Origin: Trichomonas vaginalis G3
Lineage: Eukaryota > Parabasalia > Trichomonadida > Trichomonadidae
Assembly (NCBI RefSeq): GCF_026262505.1
Contig: NC_067204.1
Span: 22,909,300 to 22,973,299 of the forward strand
Length of the DNA: 64,000 bases
Reading direction: 5' to 3'
Every line of letters begins with the position of its first letter. The stretch's first letter is position 1. Position numbers and translations under genes: made by a program. Shown one piece after another: positions 32,101-43,500 of this stretch. The notes under the pieces were generated by a model. The model saw only the letters and a program-made list of their open reading frames with translations, ran no database searches and was not told the origin of the DNA.

Positions 32101-32388
32101 TCTTAGATCTGACCAAAAGAAAATCTTAATTTCATCGCCGGTTTTTATTTGTAGTTGATAGATATCTAATTTATTAACAAATACTATGCATCTGGCTGGA
32201 TTGGTGTGTGTCAACTGATAATCGAACATGAAACACTTTTTATTACTTTGAGTTAAATTTAATCCAAAAGTATCGTAGAGCCATCCAATATACAAAGGAC
32301 TCTGAGGAAGATCTTTGCTTTTTACTTCTCTTGACTTGAAATCATATGGTGTAAAGTTGACTCCATGAGAAGATGGAGCATTTTTCAT
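29179..32388 (-). CDS. RPTOR: Raptor, TORC1 scaffold subunit, 1,069 aa
   Basis: The N-terminal raptor CASPase-like region (about residues 110-270) is recognisable: DTRILYHYINHS (PSDSRILFHYNGHG in relatives), VVEENNAG, and DSFSSCILTPARAALLYHSR (FTSCLTTPIKIALRW). Next comes the raptor signature LPDMTREPEWATFDLRLDTV (about residue 350-370), HEAT-type helices (about 420-730), then WD40 repeats to the C-terminus (about 745-1069; SVNVYDLQSS, NLYLFDLRAS). Raptor presents substrates to the TOR kinase in nutrient signalling. The protein is shorter than human raptor (1,335 aa). The protease-like dyad positions are not kept (Asn-His-Ser and Glu for the usual His-Gly and Cys context), as expected for a pseudo-protease. 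The ATG at 32,388 follows a TTG that should not be used. Confidence 0.92.
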   Translation of the reverse strand: MKNAPSSHGVNFTPYDFKSREVKSKDLPQSPLYIGWLYDTFGLNLTQSNKKCFMFDYQLTHTNPARCIVFVNKLDIYQLQIKTGDEIKIFFWSDLRSFAEETTTVLSQIIKQSYMKNFSIPSILPFVDQRWETIASYMTNSRNKSQDTRILYHYINHSSYDEKRDFLTFTYKDGTAQILFTKFLTYLSDGSTIVVEENNAGALLPILKSYIQSFPNQPDIIAFFSCSADQSMPIAKHIPVDSFSSCILTPARAALLYHSRAYYCFTDSSLEPIAPLFFNSLNEEKKKFVDECFNTLTLVLETVVESMAFRLLPHHLFYKLFRSDTALAKLTTNFILACRVLETFGIKPVSYPELPDMTREPEWATFDLRLDTVLTMIQGKSQPADTGFKKFLSGVSCSVNYVMTAPIITPDPPIELSFLKLLLRDDEYCLAACDSLAVFLNNNFMAMEWTLNFFIFTTLFSVLERGKCSASVLFCITKILAYCPDIRNTVSQQLPKAIEYSLIPKLQQNGELVQKRLVLITLVLVLNESQQCCRTAMKSKDIIKFCYIPDFPTWSLHLINCLATSISESSIKGQLLEIVKKVDSKGDIEIELCIVSALSSFIATSLQPGLKHYNFTDYYDKGTIEEQAMQIGLEMGNSLSAIIRHEVLILFAKFVSIHITEFLEPKSPFFEELGRFFANCLNDPSPMVKELADSIRAKIDASDDFPKLSNVVNQYQTALLGVVDQLMADSVTPFSKILSNVTYNKDSFTPSKIIRVNEMKRMKYLATMNFNAEISTNLSVNGNDLIYGDLRGYISKVDIKDTTLVKSVKTVNSSLTSISYFKNGGYPLIFSSSYEGKFYSYSISNIFDLQMVNCFKFSNDLNVQRHRYRFDVDPVTCKMFSWSNDSASVNVYDLQSSKSLFEIPIEKGNVTGFKSIPRYPDIVAVTGNNLYLFDLRASNQKYVNEYELPYPIFDFDIVNEQIPTFAVCHTESSVSFVDARFPGEKTVMLWSTDNALTRGFAGCRENGIVAVGYPKGITCVNSENFDQKEVPAIPESIFSSKTPVPSFISLTPERLLFVHEKSNIVFVSL

Positions 32389-32784
32389 CAATCAGAGTAA
32401 AAAAAAATTTTATGTTGAAAACATTGAGATAAATCTTCAATATGAAAAAGGATATGATTTAAGTATATATAGAACGATTTAACTAAATAACAAGTCTCAA
32501 AATTTGATTTTCGCTTCAACCTTCTCAAATCTGAATCAATATCAAGATTTTACCAATCGCAAAATTCTTGATGGAGAAAAACATGTTTTTTCTAGCCGGT
32601 CTGGGCGCCCTTTCCATGAAGATCAGAATTTTGCATGATGTTCGCGTCAAGTGCATTTTAGCACAATAAATTCACCTCTTATGACATACAATTGCAAGCG
32701 TCTGCTGCTTCGGCCGAGATTCGGAGCAAGAACTTGCAAAACGAACCAAAATTCGCCAGAAAGACTCGGATGTGAGTCCTTTCA
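32389..32784. other. Intergenic stretch upstream of raptor
   Basis: About 400 bases that should hold the raptor promoter. A stretch at about 32,590-32,790 is noticeably richer in GC (GTCTGGGCGCCC, CTTCGGCCGAGATTCGGAGC) than its surroundings and may be a remnant of another sequence. I see no gene. Confidence 0.4.
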
Positions 32785-35700
32785 CAATGTGAGGACCCCT
32801 CCTAGTCTTTCCGGTAACGGAAGGAGCGACTTTTGCCAATATATTCTACTATTTCTGATGAGAATGAAATGTTTAGAGATATGTGGTTATAATATATCCT
32901 TCTTACTCTTTTTGTTCTCACTCGTGGTGAATAATTAAACTTAATGGATAGATAACAGGACTCCTTTAAAAAATTGCTTCCCTAACATATTGATTTTAAT
33001 CCAGTAGTTAGGGAAACAACATTATTCTCCATAGGGCATCATTATGTTATAGATTGAGAAAAAATGTGCTGCTTTTGAAAAGTTACGCAATAATCTTATA
33101 AATTCCTTCGAAATGCTGGACTGCTTGATACTCCTTGCACTCAATGAAATTGGAAGAACTTTGGGGAAAAAAATGTGTATAAGCTTACATTACCAAATAA
33201 CGCTTTTAACATACGCATCTGGATGAAAATATTATTGATTTAGACTTTCATGTTGTTATTGTGTTATTTCATATCTACAAACTTAATCAAAATGCATAAA
33301 TGAAGCCCGAAATCTTTCTGATCTGTGTTTTTCCACAGATATAATATGGCATTTATTTTTCCCAATGAATTTTAGAGATGTTTTAAATGGTAATGTTGAA
33401 ATGTGTCCTTGTTAAAAATTATTAATGTCCGATCAAGACACTCACTCAAAAAAATACAGTGAATTGCGAAGTATGTATCAATACTCCATCGATTCATATA
33501 ATGCATTGTATCAGCTGAAAACTGAAAATGAAGAAGAAATACACAAGATTTTCAAAATGATCAAAACAGAATTGATTGATTCAAAGAAATTACTTCCTCA
33601 TACTATTATAAGTGACATTTTATGTATCATTCCGTATAATTATCGCTATACAAAGGCTTATTTATCTCTCGCCAAACTCATATATGATAATTATCAAATA
33701 AACAAGGAAATCGATGCTCCATTAACTGTTAGATACATATTTTATAAAGAATATGGAATTAAATTAGACAAATCAGACAATTTCGAAACAATTAACTCAA
33801 AAAATCTCGATATTCATACAGAAGATACAATTTACCGAGCAATTATGTATAATGACTTAGAACGATTCATCACATTCACTGAAATAGAAGGATTTGATAA
33901 AGATCAAAAACTTAAATGCGATTTATATCCATATTCTTATTATGGATATTCATTACTTGAATTATGTTGTTATCATGGAGCAGTTGATTGTTTCAAGTTA
34001 TTGAGAACGAAATTTAAGTCAGAAATAACTCAAACATGTCTAGAATTTTCATTTTTAGGAGGAAATCCAGAGATCATGAGTGAATGTTTGAAATATCAAA
34101 AACCAGATAAATATTGCATGTTTTATGCAATTATTTCACACAACATTGATTTTGTTACATTCTTAATGAATGAGTATAATCTAAAGGTTGATTTAGATGT
34201 TTGTGTGTTGTATCGTAATCTTGAATCCTTTTTAGTTTATTTTGATCAAACTAATGATGTTAACAAATGCTTTCTTTATTCAGCAAGGTTCAATATTCCA
34301 TCTCTCTGTGAATATTTCCTTTCTATTGGTGCTAATGTCAATGGAAAAGATAAATATGGACAAACAGCTCTTCATTATGCAGCAAAATATAATAGAAAAG
34401 AAGCAGCGGAACTTCTTATTTCACATGGTGCAAATGTCAATGAAAAAGATAAAGATGGAAAAACCGCTCTTCATTTTACAGCAGTATTTAATAATAGTAA
34501 AGAAATAGCCGAACTTCTTATTTCACATGGTGCAAATGTCAATGAAAAAGATAATAATGGAAGAACCGCTCTTCATTATGCAGCAGTATTTAATAATAGA
34601 AAAGAAATAGCTGAACTTCTTATTTCACATGGTGCAAATATCAATGAAAAAGATAAAGATGAAAAAACTGCATTTCATATAGCAGCAGAAAAAAATAGTA
34701 AAGAAACAGCCGAATTTCTTATTTCACATGGTGCGAATATCAATGAAAAAGATAAATATGGAGAAACCGCTCTTCATTTTACAGCATATAATAATAGTAA
34801 AGAAATAGCCGAACTTCTTATTTCACATGGTGCAAATGTCAATGAAAAAGACAAAGATGGAAAAACCGCTCTTCATAGTGCAGCAGAAAAAAATAGTAAA
34901 GAAACAGCCGAACTTCTTATTTCACATGGTGCAAATGTCAATGAAAAAAATAAACATGGAAAAACCGCTCTTCATTATGCAGCAGTATTTAAAAATAGTA
35001 AAGAAATAGCCGAACTTCTTATTTCACATGGTGCAAATGTCAATGAAAAAGATAATAATGGAAGAACTGCTCTTCATTATGCAGCAGTATTTAATAATAG
35101 AAAAGAAATAGCTGAACTTCTTATTTCACATGGTGCAAATGTCAATGAAAAAGATAAAGATGAAAAAACTGCTCTTCATTATGCAACAAAATTTCATAGA
35201 AAAGAAATAGCCGAACTTCTTATTTCACATGGTGCAAATATCAATGAAAAAAATGAAGAATGAAAAACCGCTCTTCATATTGCATCATATTGGAATTATA
35301 AAGAAACAGCCGAAGTTCTTATTTCACATGGTACAAAGGATTAGTATTTCTATATAAGATGCTTATTTTTTAATTAATGTTAATCTTGTAATAATATTCA
35401 TAAGAATGGCCAAAATTTCGCTTATTAATAAGTGCAAAAAACCATGCATTTAAAAATCAATCCGTGTAAAGTAGTCAAAAATGAATGAATTTTTTCTTTT
35501 ATATTTTTTGCAAACGCAACTGTTGCAATTCTTTATTAATGAATTTGATTTTTAATAATGGCCAACTCCAAAATTTTTCAAATACGCAAAAAATGTGCAA
35601 ATTCAATTTCAAATAATCGTTTTTGCGCATTTTTTGCACCATTTGTAAAACCCATTGATAATTTTGAATAAAAAACTAGTATAATCTAATCAATACACAT

Positions 35701-35860
35701 GAACAGAGTCATAATGCATTATGTATTTTGGTGCTTTATGAGTCCAATATAAATTTTAATAGGATTGCATCAATTTACATTGAAGAACTGCTATATTTTA
35801 AACCCACTCTTAGGTTAAAGTCATCTCATCTTATGTTTGCATTGTTTACTACAAACAGAA
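32785..35860 (+). repeat. Segmental duplication, copy 2
   Basis: Counterpart of 13,859-16,808. It includes the shared 5' flank, the DUF3447-ankyrin gene and the 3' flank. Relative to copy 1 it lacks the 143-bp inverted-repeat element and has more ankyrin units. It carries about 200 additional bases in the 3' flank (about 35,420-35,650). Confidence 0.85.
33425..35343 (+). pseudogene. DUF3447-ankyrin gene, copy 2, damaged at both ends
   Basis: The frame 33,425-35,263 encodes 612 aa: a helical N-terminal half, DUF3447 (about residues 215-295) and nine ankyrin units. The equivalent of the copy-1 start (MNFRDVLNGNVEMCP) is present at 33,366 but runs into TAA (TGT TAA against TAT AAA), so translation would have to start at the internal ATG 33,425. 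At about 35,255 the frame is lost (ATGAAGAATGA) and one more unit follows out of frame up to the TAG at 35,341. Ankyrin units 3 and 8 and their neighbours are almost identical in DNA, so the array has expanded by unequal exchange. A 612-aa product remains possible; a decaying paralog is as likely. Confidence 0.7.
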
Positions 35861-35952
35861 GGATCTTTAATCAATAATTCACTTTTGGATTTATAAAGCG
35901 TCGTTTAGACACTCTAAAAAAATGGTTAATTATAAAAAATACTTTATAAACT

Positions 35953-36840
35953 TTATTTTTCTTCATCAGAATCCTCTTCTTTAGCTTTGAGAAGAGCTGC
36001 TTTTGATCTGATAAATGATCTAAGAGCAAATTCGACTTCTGGAGCAGCATTATCAATAGAACCTCTAACAATCTTAAACAGCTTCATTTCCATGCGAGGA
36101 CCAACCTCTTGAAGCTGGATTTGTCCTTTAGTTTTTGTAAATGTGTGTTGGCGGAAAGAAATCCAATCATTACGATTAACAAATGATATAATTCTATGTG
36201 ATTCTGGTTTTGGAACTGGGAAAAGTGCTTTTAATATATCTGTAATTCTTTTACCTAATTTTGAGGTCATATCCTCGAAAACAAGGTGTGGGAATGCTGC
36301 TGAGAGTGGTGGAGCATCAGGAACATCTCTGCGCATAACAACATTCTTTAATGAAAGATAAGCTGTTGGTCCGTACGGTAAATGCGAAATAACGATGCAA
36401 TCTGGGTCACCATGTGTTCCATGTACGATAACTAAGTCTGTCATATCATGTTGTCTGCAAAGATCAGCTAATCCTTTCAAATCCATTTGACCACGGTTAA
36501 TACGTTGTGCATTTGGTATAATTTGTGATATTTCTCTTGCAAATGTCTTGATTGGGCCTGCAGGATCTCTTGAAGTCGTAACAGCAACAAGAGGATCTTC
36601 AACACCCATCATTGCGTATTCGTTATCAAGTTCATTTTGAAATTGAGTCTCATTGTCATCATATGTTGTAGCTTTAAGGATTTGAAGAGCATCATCTCTG
36701 ATATCTCTTGGAAGTTCTTTGCCTTGAGCCATAAAAGACTTAAGACGATCTTTTCTCTCTTGTGTAGCAGCTCTCTGTGACTCCTGAAGGCGATTGTTTA
36801 AATACTCTCGCATCTGTCTGCGAAGGCGGGCGCTGCTCAT
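35953..36840 (-). CDS. IMP4: IMP4, Brix-domain U3 snoRNP protein
   Basis: The N-terminus MSSARLRRQMREYLNNRLQE is the IMP4 leader (LRRQxREYLY). A Brix domain covers about residues 75-260: DPLVAVTTSRDPAGPIKTFA, REISQIIPNAQRINRGQ, DLVIVHGTHGDPDCIVISHL, PYGPTAYLSLKNVVMRRD, then HLVFEDMTSKLGKRI. A final segment HRIISFVNRNDWISFRQHTF leads to QLQEVGPRMEMKLFKI. IMP4 with IMP3 and MPP10 guides U3 snoRNA to the pre-rRNA in the small-subunit processome (nucleolus). The 295-aa length is normal. The frame extends 10 codons upstream, but only through GTG, so ATG 36,840 is the start. Confidence 0.96.
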   Translation of the reverse strand: MSSARLRRQMREYLNNRLQESQRAATQERKDRLKSFMAQGKELPRDIRDDALQILKATTYDDNETQFQNELDNEYAMMGVEDPLVAVTTSRDPAGPIKTFAREISQIIPNAQRINRGQMDLKGLADLCRQHDMTDLVIVHGTHGDPDCIVISHLPYGPTAYLSLKNVVMRRDVPDAPPLSAAFPHLVFEDMTSKLGKRITDILKALFPVPKPESHRIISFVNRNDWISFRQHTFTKTKGQIQLQEVGPRMEMKLFKIVRGSIDNAAPEVEFALRSFIRSKAALLKAKEEDSDEEK

Positions 36841-37466
36841 AACAAGTTTACAAAATTTTAGAAGAGGCACAATATTAGATAATCATATTTTAGAACTACC
36901 ATGAATCAAAAATATATTTTATCAGATCAAAATTGGAATAGCTCTAAAAATTTAATCAAAATTGTTTGAATTAATAACATACAATCAAAATATTTTGACA
37001 AATCATATTATTTTCATCTTAGATGAGCGTATTCATGATTAATCATTCTGAAAAATAGAATTTTTTTTAAAAAAATTATTATTCTTTGAAGTTAAGCTAA
37101 TATTTCTTAAATGTATGAATTATCCTAAGACTTTTAATGCTTGTGATACTAATTAAATTTGATTAATATTACTTATTTAAATTTTCAATATATTTTTGAA
37201 GTTTTGCTAGCAAAGATCAAAGATATTAATTGTACTAAGACTTCATATTAATGTTGTATCATTTAAATTTGATCAATTTGATTTTCATCAAAGAAAATTA
37301 TTCATTTAATGTAAAGATTCAATAATCATTGAATATAAGTAAGTTTATGTATATGTATTTTTGATGATTTTAAAGAAAATTAAAAAAAAAATTAATATCG
37401 ATAATTTTTATTTTTATCATAAATTTATAATTTAATATACTTTTAAAAATCGAAATTAATATTATT
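36841..37466. other. Intergenic stretch, no gene seen
   Basis: About 630 very AT-rich bases between IMP4 and eIF2 gamma, both on the minus strand. It should hold the IMP4 promoter and the eIF2 gamma 3' end. No repeats were noticed. Confidence 0.5.
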
Positions 37467-38813
37467 TTATGGTTCAATAGTTGGGATAGTCTCACCCTTA
37501 AGGATTCTAGCCCAGCCGATAAGTCTCCAAGTTCTTTCAATCTTTCTGGAGAGAGCGATTCTTTCTCCGATCTTGGTGCAAACAGCTTCTCTAAGGGAAA
37601 GGATAGCATACTGATCCTTGATACCTATGACCTGTGCACCAGTAGATGTAGAGCCGACGTTGACCATGAGGACCTCCTTAAGCTTGAGGGCTGTAATCTT
37701 TGTATCGGCGGCGCTCTTGGCGTTGACGACGCCGAGAAGCATATGTAAAAGTCTGAATGAAACAGAAAGTTGAATGTAAACTTCTGGAAGTGTTCCTGGT
37801 TGGCCAATAACCTGGCCAGCAAGACGATCTGCACGGCAGAGTGATGGATCGAGAGTTGTCTTGATACCGATAAGACCACCAGGGACAGCGAACTGTAATG
37901 GGTTATGATCGGCCTTGAGTGATGTAATTCTAGCACGGCGGACCTGGCAGACCTGTTTGCCGTCTTCATCTCTAATAAGTTGGCCTGGTCTGATTTCGAT
38001 CTCTTCGCCGACGCGGAGGCAGCCGACAAGGATGGAGCCACCTGCGACACCACCTTCAAGCTGGCGAACATCTGTACCTGGCTTGTTAATATCGAAAGAT
38101 CTGATAACAACCATACGAGCGCTAGCTGAGTAGTCACGGACTGGGATTGGGATTGTCTCGACAATACGCTCGACAGCAGCATCGACACCGAATGTAAGTT
38201 GGGCGGAAATTGGGATAACTGGGGATCCACGAGCAGCTGTTGTAGCTGTGTACTTGAGAATAGCTTGGTATTGATCGGCAGCTTCATCCTGACGAACAAG
38301 ATCGATCTTGTTCTGAAGAATAATGATATGCTTAAGATTCATGATTTCGACAGCAGCAAGGTGCTCGCAAGTCTGTGGCTGTGGGCAGTGTTCGTTAGCA
38401 GCAATAAGAAGAAGGGCAGCATCCATAACTGCTGTACCATTGAGCATAGTAGCCATAAGGACATCGTGTCCAGGGCAATCGACGAAAGATACGTGACGGA
38501 TAAGTTCGATTGGTGAGCTGCAATGTGGGCATCTTGGATCTGTAAGAATTTCAGAGTTCCTGGAGATATAGCATTGTGGTGCTGGGCATTGAGGGCATTT
38601 ATAAATTTTAGCATTAGCATAACCGAGACGAATTGTAATGTTACGTTCGAGTTCTTTCTTCCAGCGAATTGTTGATTCGCCAGAGATAGCGTAAACAACT
38701 GTAGATTTACCATGAGCGACATGTCCGATTGTGCCAATGTTGATTGTACTTTGGTTGATGATGATTTCTGGTGATAATGAATTTAACTTTGATACATCAA
38801 TTTGTGCAGCCAT
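37467..38813 (-). CDS. EIF2S3: Translation initiation factor eIF2 gamma subunit
   Basis: The GTPase motifs are complete: G1 [10 protein letters not shown]3 DCPGHD, G4 NKID and G5-type SAQ. A zinc-ribbon insert follows the switch-I region (CPQCPAPQC to CPHC, about residues 75-100), as in eIF2 gamma of eukaryotes and archaea. Domains 2 and 3 follow ([54 protein letters not shown]) and the C-terminal [12 protein letters not shown] is the family ending. The protein delivers initiator Met-tRNA to the 40S subunit as part of the eIF2 ternary complex. Length 448 aa is typical. Codon use is clearly richer in GC-ending codons than in neighbours, consistent with high expression. Confidence 0.97.
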   Translation of the reverse strand: MAAQIDVSKLNSLSPEIIINQSTINIGTIGHVAHGKSTVVYAISGESTIRWKKELERNITIRLGYANAKIYKCPQCPAPQCYISRNSEILTDPRCPHCSSPIELIRHVSFVDCPGHDVLMATMLNGTAVMDAALLLIAANEHCPQPQTCEHLAAVEIMNLKHIIILQNKIDLVRQDEAADQYQAILKYTATTAARGSPVIPISAQLTFGVDAAVERIVETIPIPVRDYSASARMVVIRSFDINKPGTDVRQLEGGVAGGSILVGCLRVGEEIEIRPGQLIRDEDGKQVCQVRRARITSLKADHNPLQFAVPGGLIGIKTTLDPSLCRADRLAGQVIGQPGTLPEVYIQLSVSFRLLHMLLGVVNAKSAADTKITALKLKEVLMVNVGSTSTGAQVIGIKDQYAILSLREAVCTKIGERIALSRKIERTWRLIGWARILKGETIPTIEP

Positions 38814-38956
38814 TACCTTGTAATAAAAAAATAGAAAAAAATTTCACAGGCGGTTTGACAAAACCCTTGGTTGAACAATTGTGAACTTTACAAAATTCTT
38901 GACAATATTTTTTTGTCTTCTATGCGTTTTCTAACTTAATATACTATCATCTATGA

Positions 38957-40020
38957 CTCTAAATAAGGGTTTCGTTTTGCTAAAATTGTCACTTTTATAG
39001 CATATTTGTTTTTGGATGTTTTGCGAAACCAAAAAAAAAACTATGATATACAATGTGTGTGTAAAGAAAATACTTTATTTACTAGTTAAAAAATCATTTG
39101 GTATTGATCAAGTTATTTGATAAGAATATTGTAATGAAAATAAGACTAGAAAATACAATTATATAATCTTGTACCTGGTTTAATTAAGCTAATTGTCATC
39201 AGAAACTTGTAATTTTTATGAATTTCAGATTTTCTTTTCATTACTGCTTTTCTTAATAGGTCAAGTTCTTATTTACGTTATAAAGTATGATATTTACAAA
39301 TATCAAGTTATCATGTTTTTTGAGAAATTATGAGAAACAAACAAAAATGAAAAGATAGGAATAGCAATGAATAGTGATGTGGGTATAGAAAATGTAAGAG
39401 ATATGAATGCAAAGCAATCAGTATTTAGGATATTGACCATAGATTTCGAAAAAAAATGCTGCATATTGAGCGAAAACTATGATTATATTATAAGGCTGTC
39501 ATTTAAAGCATAATGAAACTATTCCCTTTTCATTTTAATCGAATAAGATAGTAAAGATTTTGAATTAGCTAGAAACTGATGAGATGTTTTCACAAATCAG
39601 ATTTTTAATCTCTATAATGCATAATTCACTCAATATCTCAATTTTGATATTGCGAGATATTTTTGCTATCGGTTTCGCAATTTTGACACAATAGCAAGAG
39701 GGTTCTATATGCATTATTATCAACGTTAGAATCTGAATATCATATCAGAAAATGTCGCAAATCTGACATTTACCCGACCAAATAGCAAAAATAATTGAAT
39801 ACTTTTCGCAAAAACTTTAAAAATCGATAAAAATATGAAATATAGATATTAAAGAGACTTTTTATATAATATTCATAAAGATTTTCCAAAAATATGATAC
39901 CGCAAAATTAAAAAAGTGACGTCTTGAGTGGAGTCAAAGGTCGAAATTGCTAGCTAAATGTTTTTTAGCGAAATTGCGTATTGTACGTTTTTTTCGCAAA
40001 ACGAAACCCTTACTCTAAAT
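38957..40020. mobile_element. hAT-like non-autonomous element, 1.05 kb, with 8-bp TSD
   Basis: The element itself spans 38,965-40,012. Its ends are AAGGGTTTCGTTTTGC and the inverse GCAAAACGAAACCCTT, a 16-bp perfect match that continues less well inward. CTCTAAAT occurs immediately outside on both sides (38,957-38,964 and 40,013-40,020). The interior is AT-rich with several TTTCGC / GCGAAA words and no frame. The 8-bp duplication suggests a hAT-type transposase acting in trans. It inserted between the eIF2 gamma and DOCK genes without touching either. Confidence 0.75.
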
Positions 40021-40532
40021 ATTACATTCTTAATAATTGAATGGGAAAATTTTTTCAAAATCTAGGGAAATTACCATCCAAAATCTTACCATATTCAATA
40101 CTTCATTTCAACTGCTAAAAGGCAAATAAAATCAACATGTATAAAGCTATGACCTTAACCATTTAATCTGAATATTAGCTAATGCTTTAGAAAAGTAAAG
40201 GAATACAATATACTTCCCATAAATAATTCATATGATAAAGTCAAATATTGTATGATAAAAATATAAATACAATTTATTATATTGATCTATTAATGGCTAA
40301 ATTTAGGAGCTGTGGTTAAAATATATTGGTACTTTTTCGTTTAGATTTAGAATTTTGTGAGTTGGAAAAAAAAAATAATTTTTTATAAAATAAGTTTTTT
40401 ATTTCCTTTCTAACTTATTTCAAGTAATGCTTAGAAATATGAGTCAATTAAAAAATCATCTATATAAAACAAAAATAAATACGATTAATATATTAAAATA
40501 ATATATTATAATAATAAAAACTAAAATTAAAA
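40021..40532. other. Intergenic stretch, no gene seen
   Basis: About 510 bases downstream of the DOCK gene, AT-rich, ending in an A/T run with several AATAAA-like words near 40,480-40,515 that could serve minus-strand or plus-strand 3' ends. Confidence 0.4.
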
Positions 40533-43500
40533 TTAAATTCCACCGTATTCAGTGAATCCTAATTCTCTCATTGGATCCAAACTTACTGATTCAGAAGTTG
40601 TTACATCGAACATGATGCATTTCAATCTCTGGAAGAAAGATTGCAAATTGGAACGAGATTCTTCGAACATTTCATTCCATTTTTCTTCGAATTTAGAAGG
40701 TGCATTTCTGATGAATCTTGCGAAGACTCTCATTAATCTCTGGAAAGAATTTCTCAATGAATTGATCATTGATGTTCTTTCTGCGTCTTTGATGTAGTTC
40801 CAAACTACGTAGTAGTCCTTGCTGAACTCCTTGATCAAATTCGTGATCCTTTCTATGTCTTTGTCAAAGAATTCGATGTTAACTTTGTTTTCATTGTCAG
40901 GAAGAACTGATTCAAGTTCATCGGACATGTCATCAATTCTCTTCTGAGCTCTGTTGACTTCTCCAATGATGTAATCATTTGCTTTCGATGATTTAGGAGT
41001 AACAGTCTTTACAGCGACACTTTGTGCGTAATGAGGAGAGTTCTCTTCTGTTTCAATGAAGAGTTCAATCGCATCTTGTTTCGTGTAAATAACTGATTCA
41101 TTTGTCTTTATTTCTATGACAGATTTGAACGATGTGTAAGTGTGTCTTCGTTCAATGGAAGCTGTCATATCTTCGTAAGGAACAATCTCGATTATGCATG
41201 TTCCTTGTCTTGTGCAATTATCAGTGTGGTAAGGGCAGCTCTTAAGATTTGGATAGTACTGTTTCATCATCGTTACAAATTCATCAATTTGCAAATTAGA
41301 TGTGTAAACAGTTCTTTGTGAATGTTGTTTATCTTCTATCATGTAGAAGTGAACGCCATCAGGGCCACCGTTTCTGTTATAGAAATCGTTTGATTCTATC
41401 TTGACTTCGTCTTCACTGTATTCCTGATAGAATTTGGCTGCTGTCGCTGAATCTCTCAATCTTCTGCACATTCTCAAAATGAAGGAATACAAAGGTCTGA
41501 GAGAATAATTCATGTGAGCTGCTCTTCCGATTTGTATTGCTTCTGTGCAAACGTTGATGACATGTCTCATGTCAATCTCGTTGAGAAGAGATGATCTGAG
41601 AACTTCTGGTTCGTAGAAGATCTCAAATTCTTTCCTTGCATCAGGTGAAAAATCGAAATCACTCATATCGAAATAGAAATCTTTGATTTCATTCTCGATA
41701 TCTTGTTTCCTTGGCTGAGTAAATAACAAGTTCCATTTGGTAACACTGTCATCTGATTTCTGATCAGGTGATTTCATACGTGTTGTCAAATAAAAATCTT
41801 TATCGTTCTCCAAATTGTATCTTGACTGGAAAACATGACAACTCAAAGCCACGACATGAATTTGAGCGATGAAAGCTGAGATCAAATCATGTGCTTCTTT
41901 GTTCTTTCTGACGATCTGCTGCAGCCATTGCATTCTCATTGATGGCAAGTCCTTGTATTCGTCAGCAATTCTCATGATTGATCTTGCTAATTGGTCAGGA
42001 GGAAGTGTTGATTTCTTTTGCTCCAAAATGCAAGCGAAAACAACTTCCGCGTTCTTTGCACGTTCAGTTATCTTCTTCTGGAGTGTAGGATCAATGAAAG
42101 GACTCTGATCAATCTTAAGAGATCTCACCAAATTAATATAATTGATCGTATATTGTTCATCAGTTAAATTAAACATCGTATTCGTCAAAGAGTCGAGAGT
42201 TTCAACGGAACTCAGCGTGATGTTGTTTTTAATTGGCCTTGCGTAATCTTCTGGTTGTTGTTTACCTGTTTTCCTGTAGTCTTCCTTGTAAATCTGGAAA
42301 AGTGACGCTGCAACGAATTCTCTGTAAAAGTGTTGTTTTCTTTGCGTCAATGGCAAAATCCATTTACAAGTTACGGCGTAAAGTGTTTGTTCCTTGATGA
42401 CTCTCTTCAATACATTGTTGATCAATAACATGTTATATGATATAAAGCATGTTTGGTTGTCAATCAATGTAATTGATGGTTGTAACTCATTTGTAAAAAC
42501 TAACATCAAATTTACAAATTCCTGATAAACATTGCGAGAATATCTTGCAGCGTAAGAAAGGAATAAAAGGACATTCTGGCTGTAATTAACAAACACGTGA
42601 AGCATTTCAGGACTCTCACGGCCTTTCTCAACCATTATATTCCCGCAGTAGATCATGAAATTGAGGAATTTCAGTTTAAATGTCGTTTCCAATCCATAGA
42701 AGTAAATGGAAGCTTCAACAGGAGCAGCACCGAAAATAAACATTGTACAAAGAATGTATTTGTACTGGAGATCTGGATTCTGCTTGATCTTGTGGTTGTT
42801 GAAATTCTCATACAACAAGTTGAGAAGAGGAAGAATTGCTACAGCTGCACGATGCCGAATCTCTGGATCTAGTTCTTCAGCAGATAAAACAATCTGTATG
42901 AAAATGGCAGAAACTGCATCGATGATGAATGTTGAATCCATGGCGAATGCAAGCATGAAATCCTTGAACAACGTGGAGATGAAATAGTTGTAAGGAACGT
43001 ATGTGGCTTTGTATTCCTTCTGCAATGGTGCTTCAATGGCAAATGAACGTGTAAAGAGCTTGGATGAAGTGATCTTTGAAAGGAATCTGATCTGTATGTA
43101 GACCATGTTTCGTAATTCGTTGGAAAAGTTCGCTTCGTAGTTAACTGACTTGATGTAACCGACTGTAATGGTATAAATAGCTGTACTGGAGAGGAATGAG
43201 ATGCAGTTAAGGATTGTTTCGGCTAATGAGTCGATCATTTTAATTACTCCGGATTGGAGGAACTTTGCATCAAGATCTCTGACTTTTGGTGGTGGTTTCT
43301 TGAATTCCTCGCCTTTCTTGAGCTTCTTTGGTCGCTCATACGGTGGATATTCTCTGACAATGTTCATATGCTTGGCAATGAGCTTGCAGACGGAAGTAGC
43401 GAGCTTGACGAAGTGAGCTTCGTTGTATTTCTTGTTCATCGGATAGTGGAGACAGACCATTGCGGCTGTCAAAATAATTGGAACGACCATCTCAGAGGTT

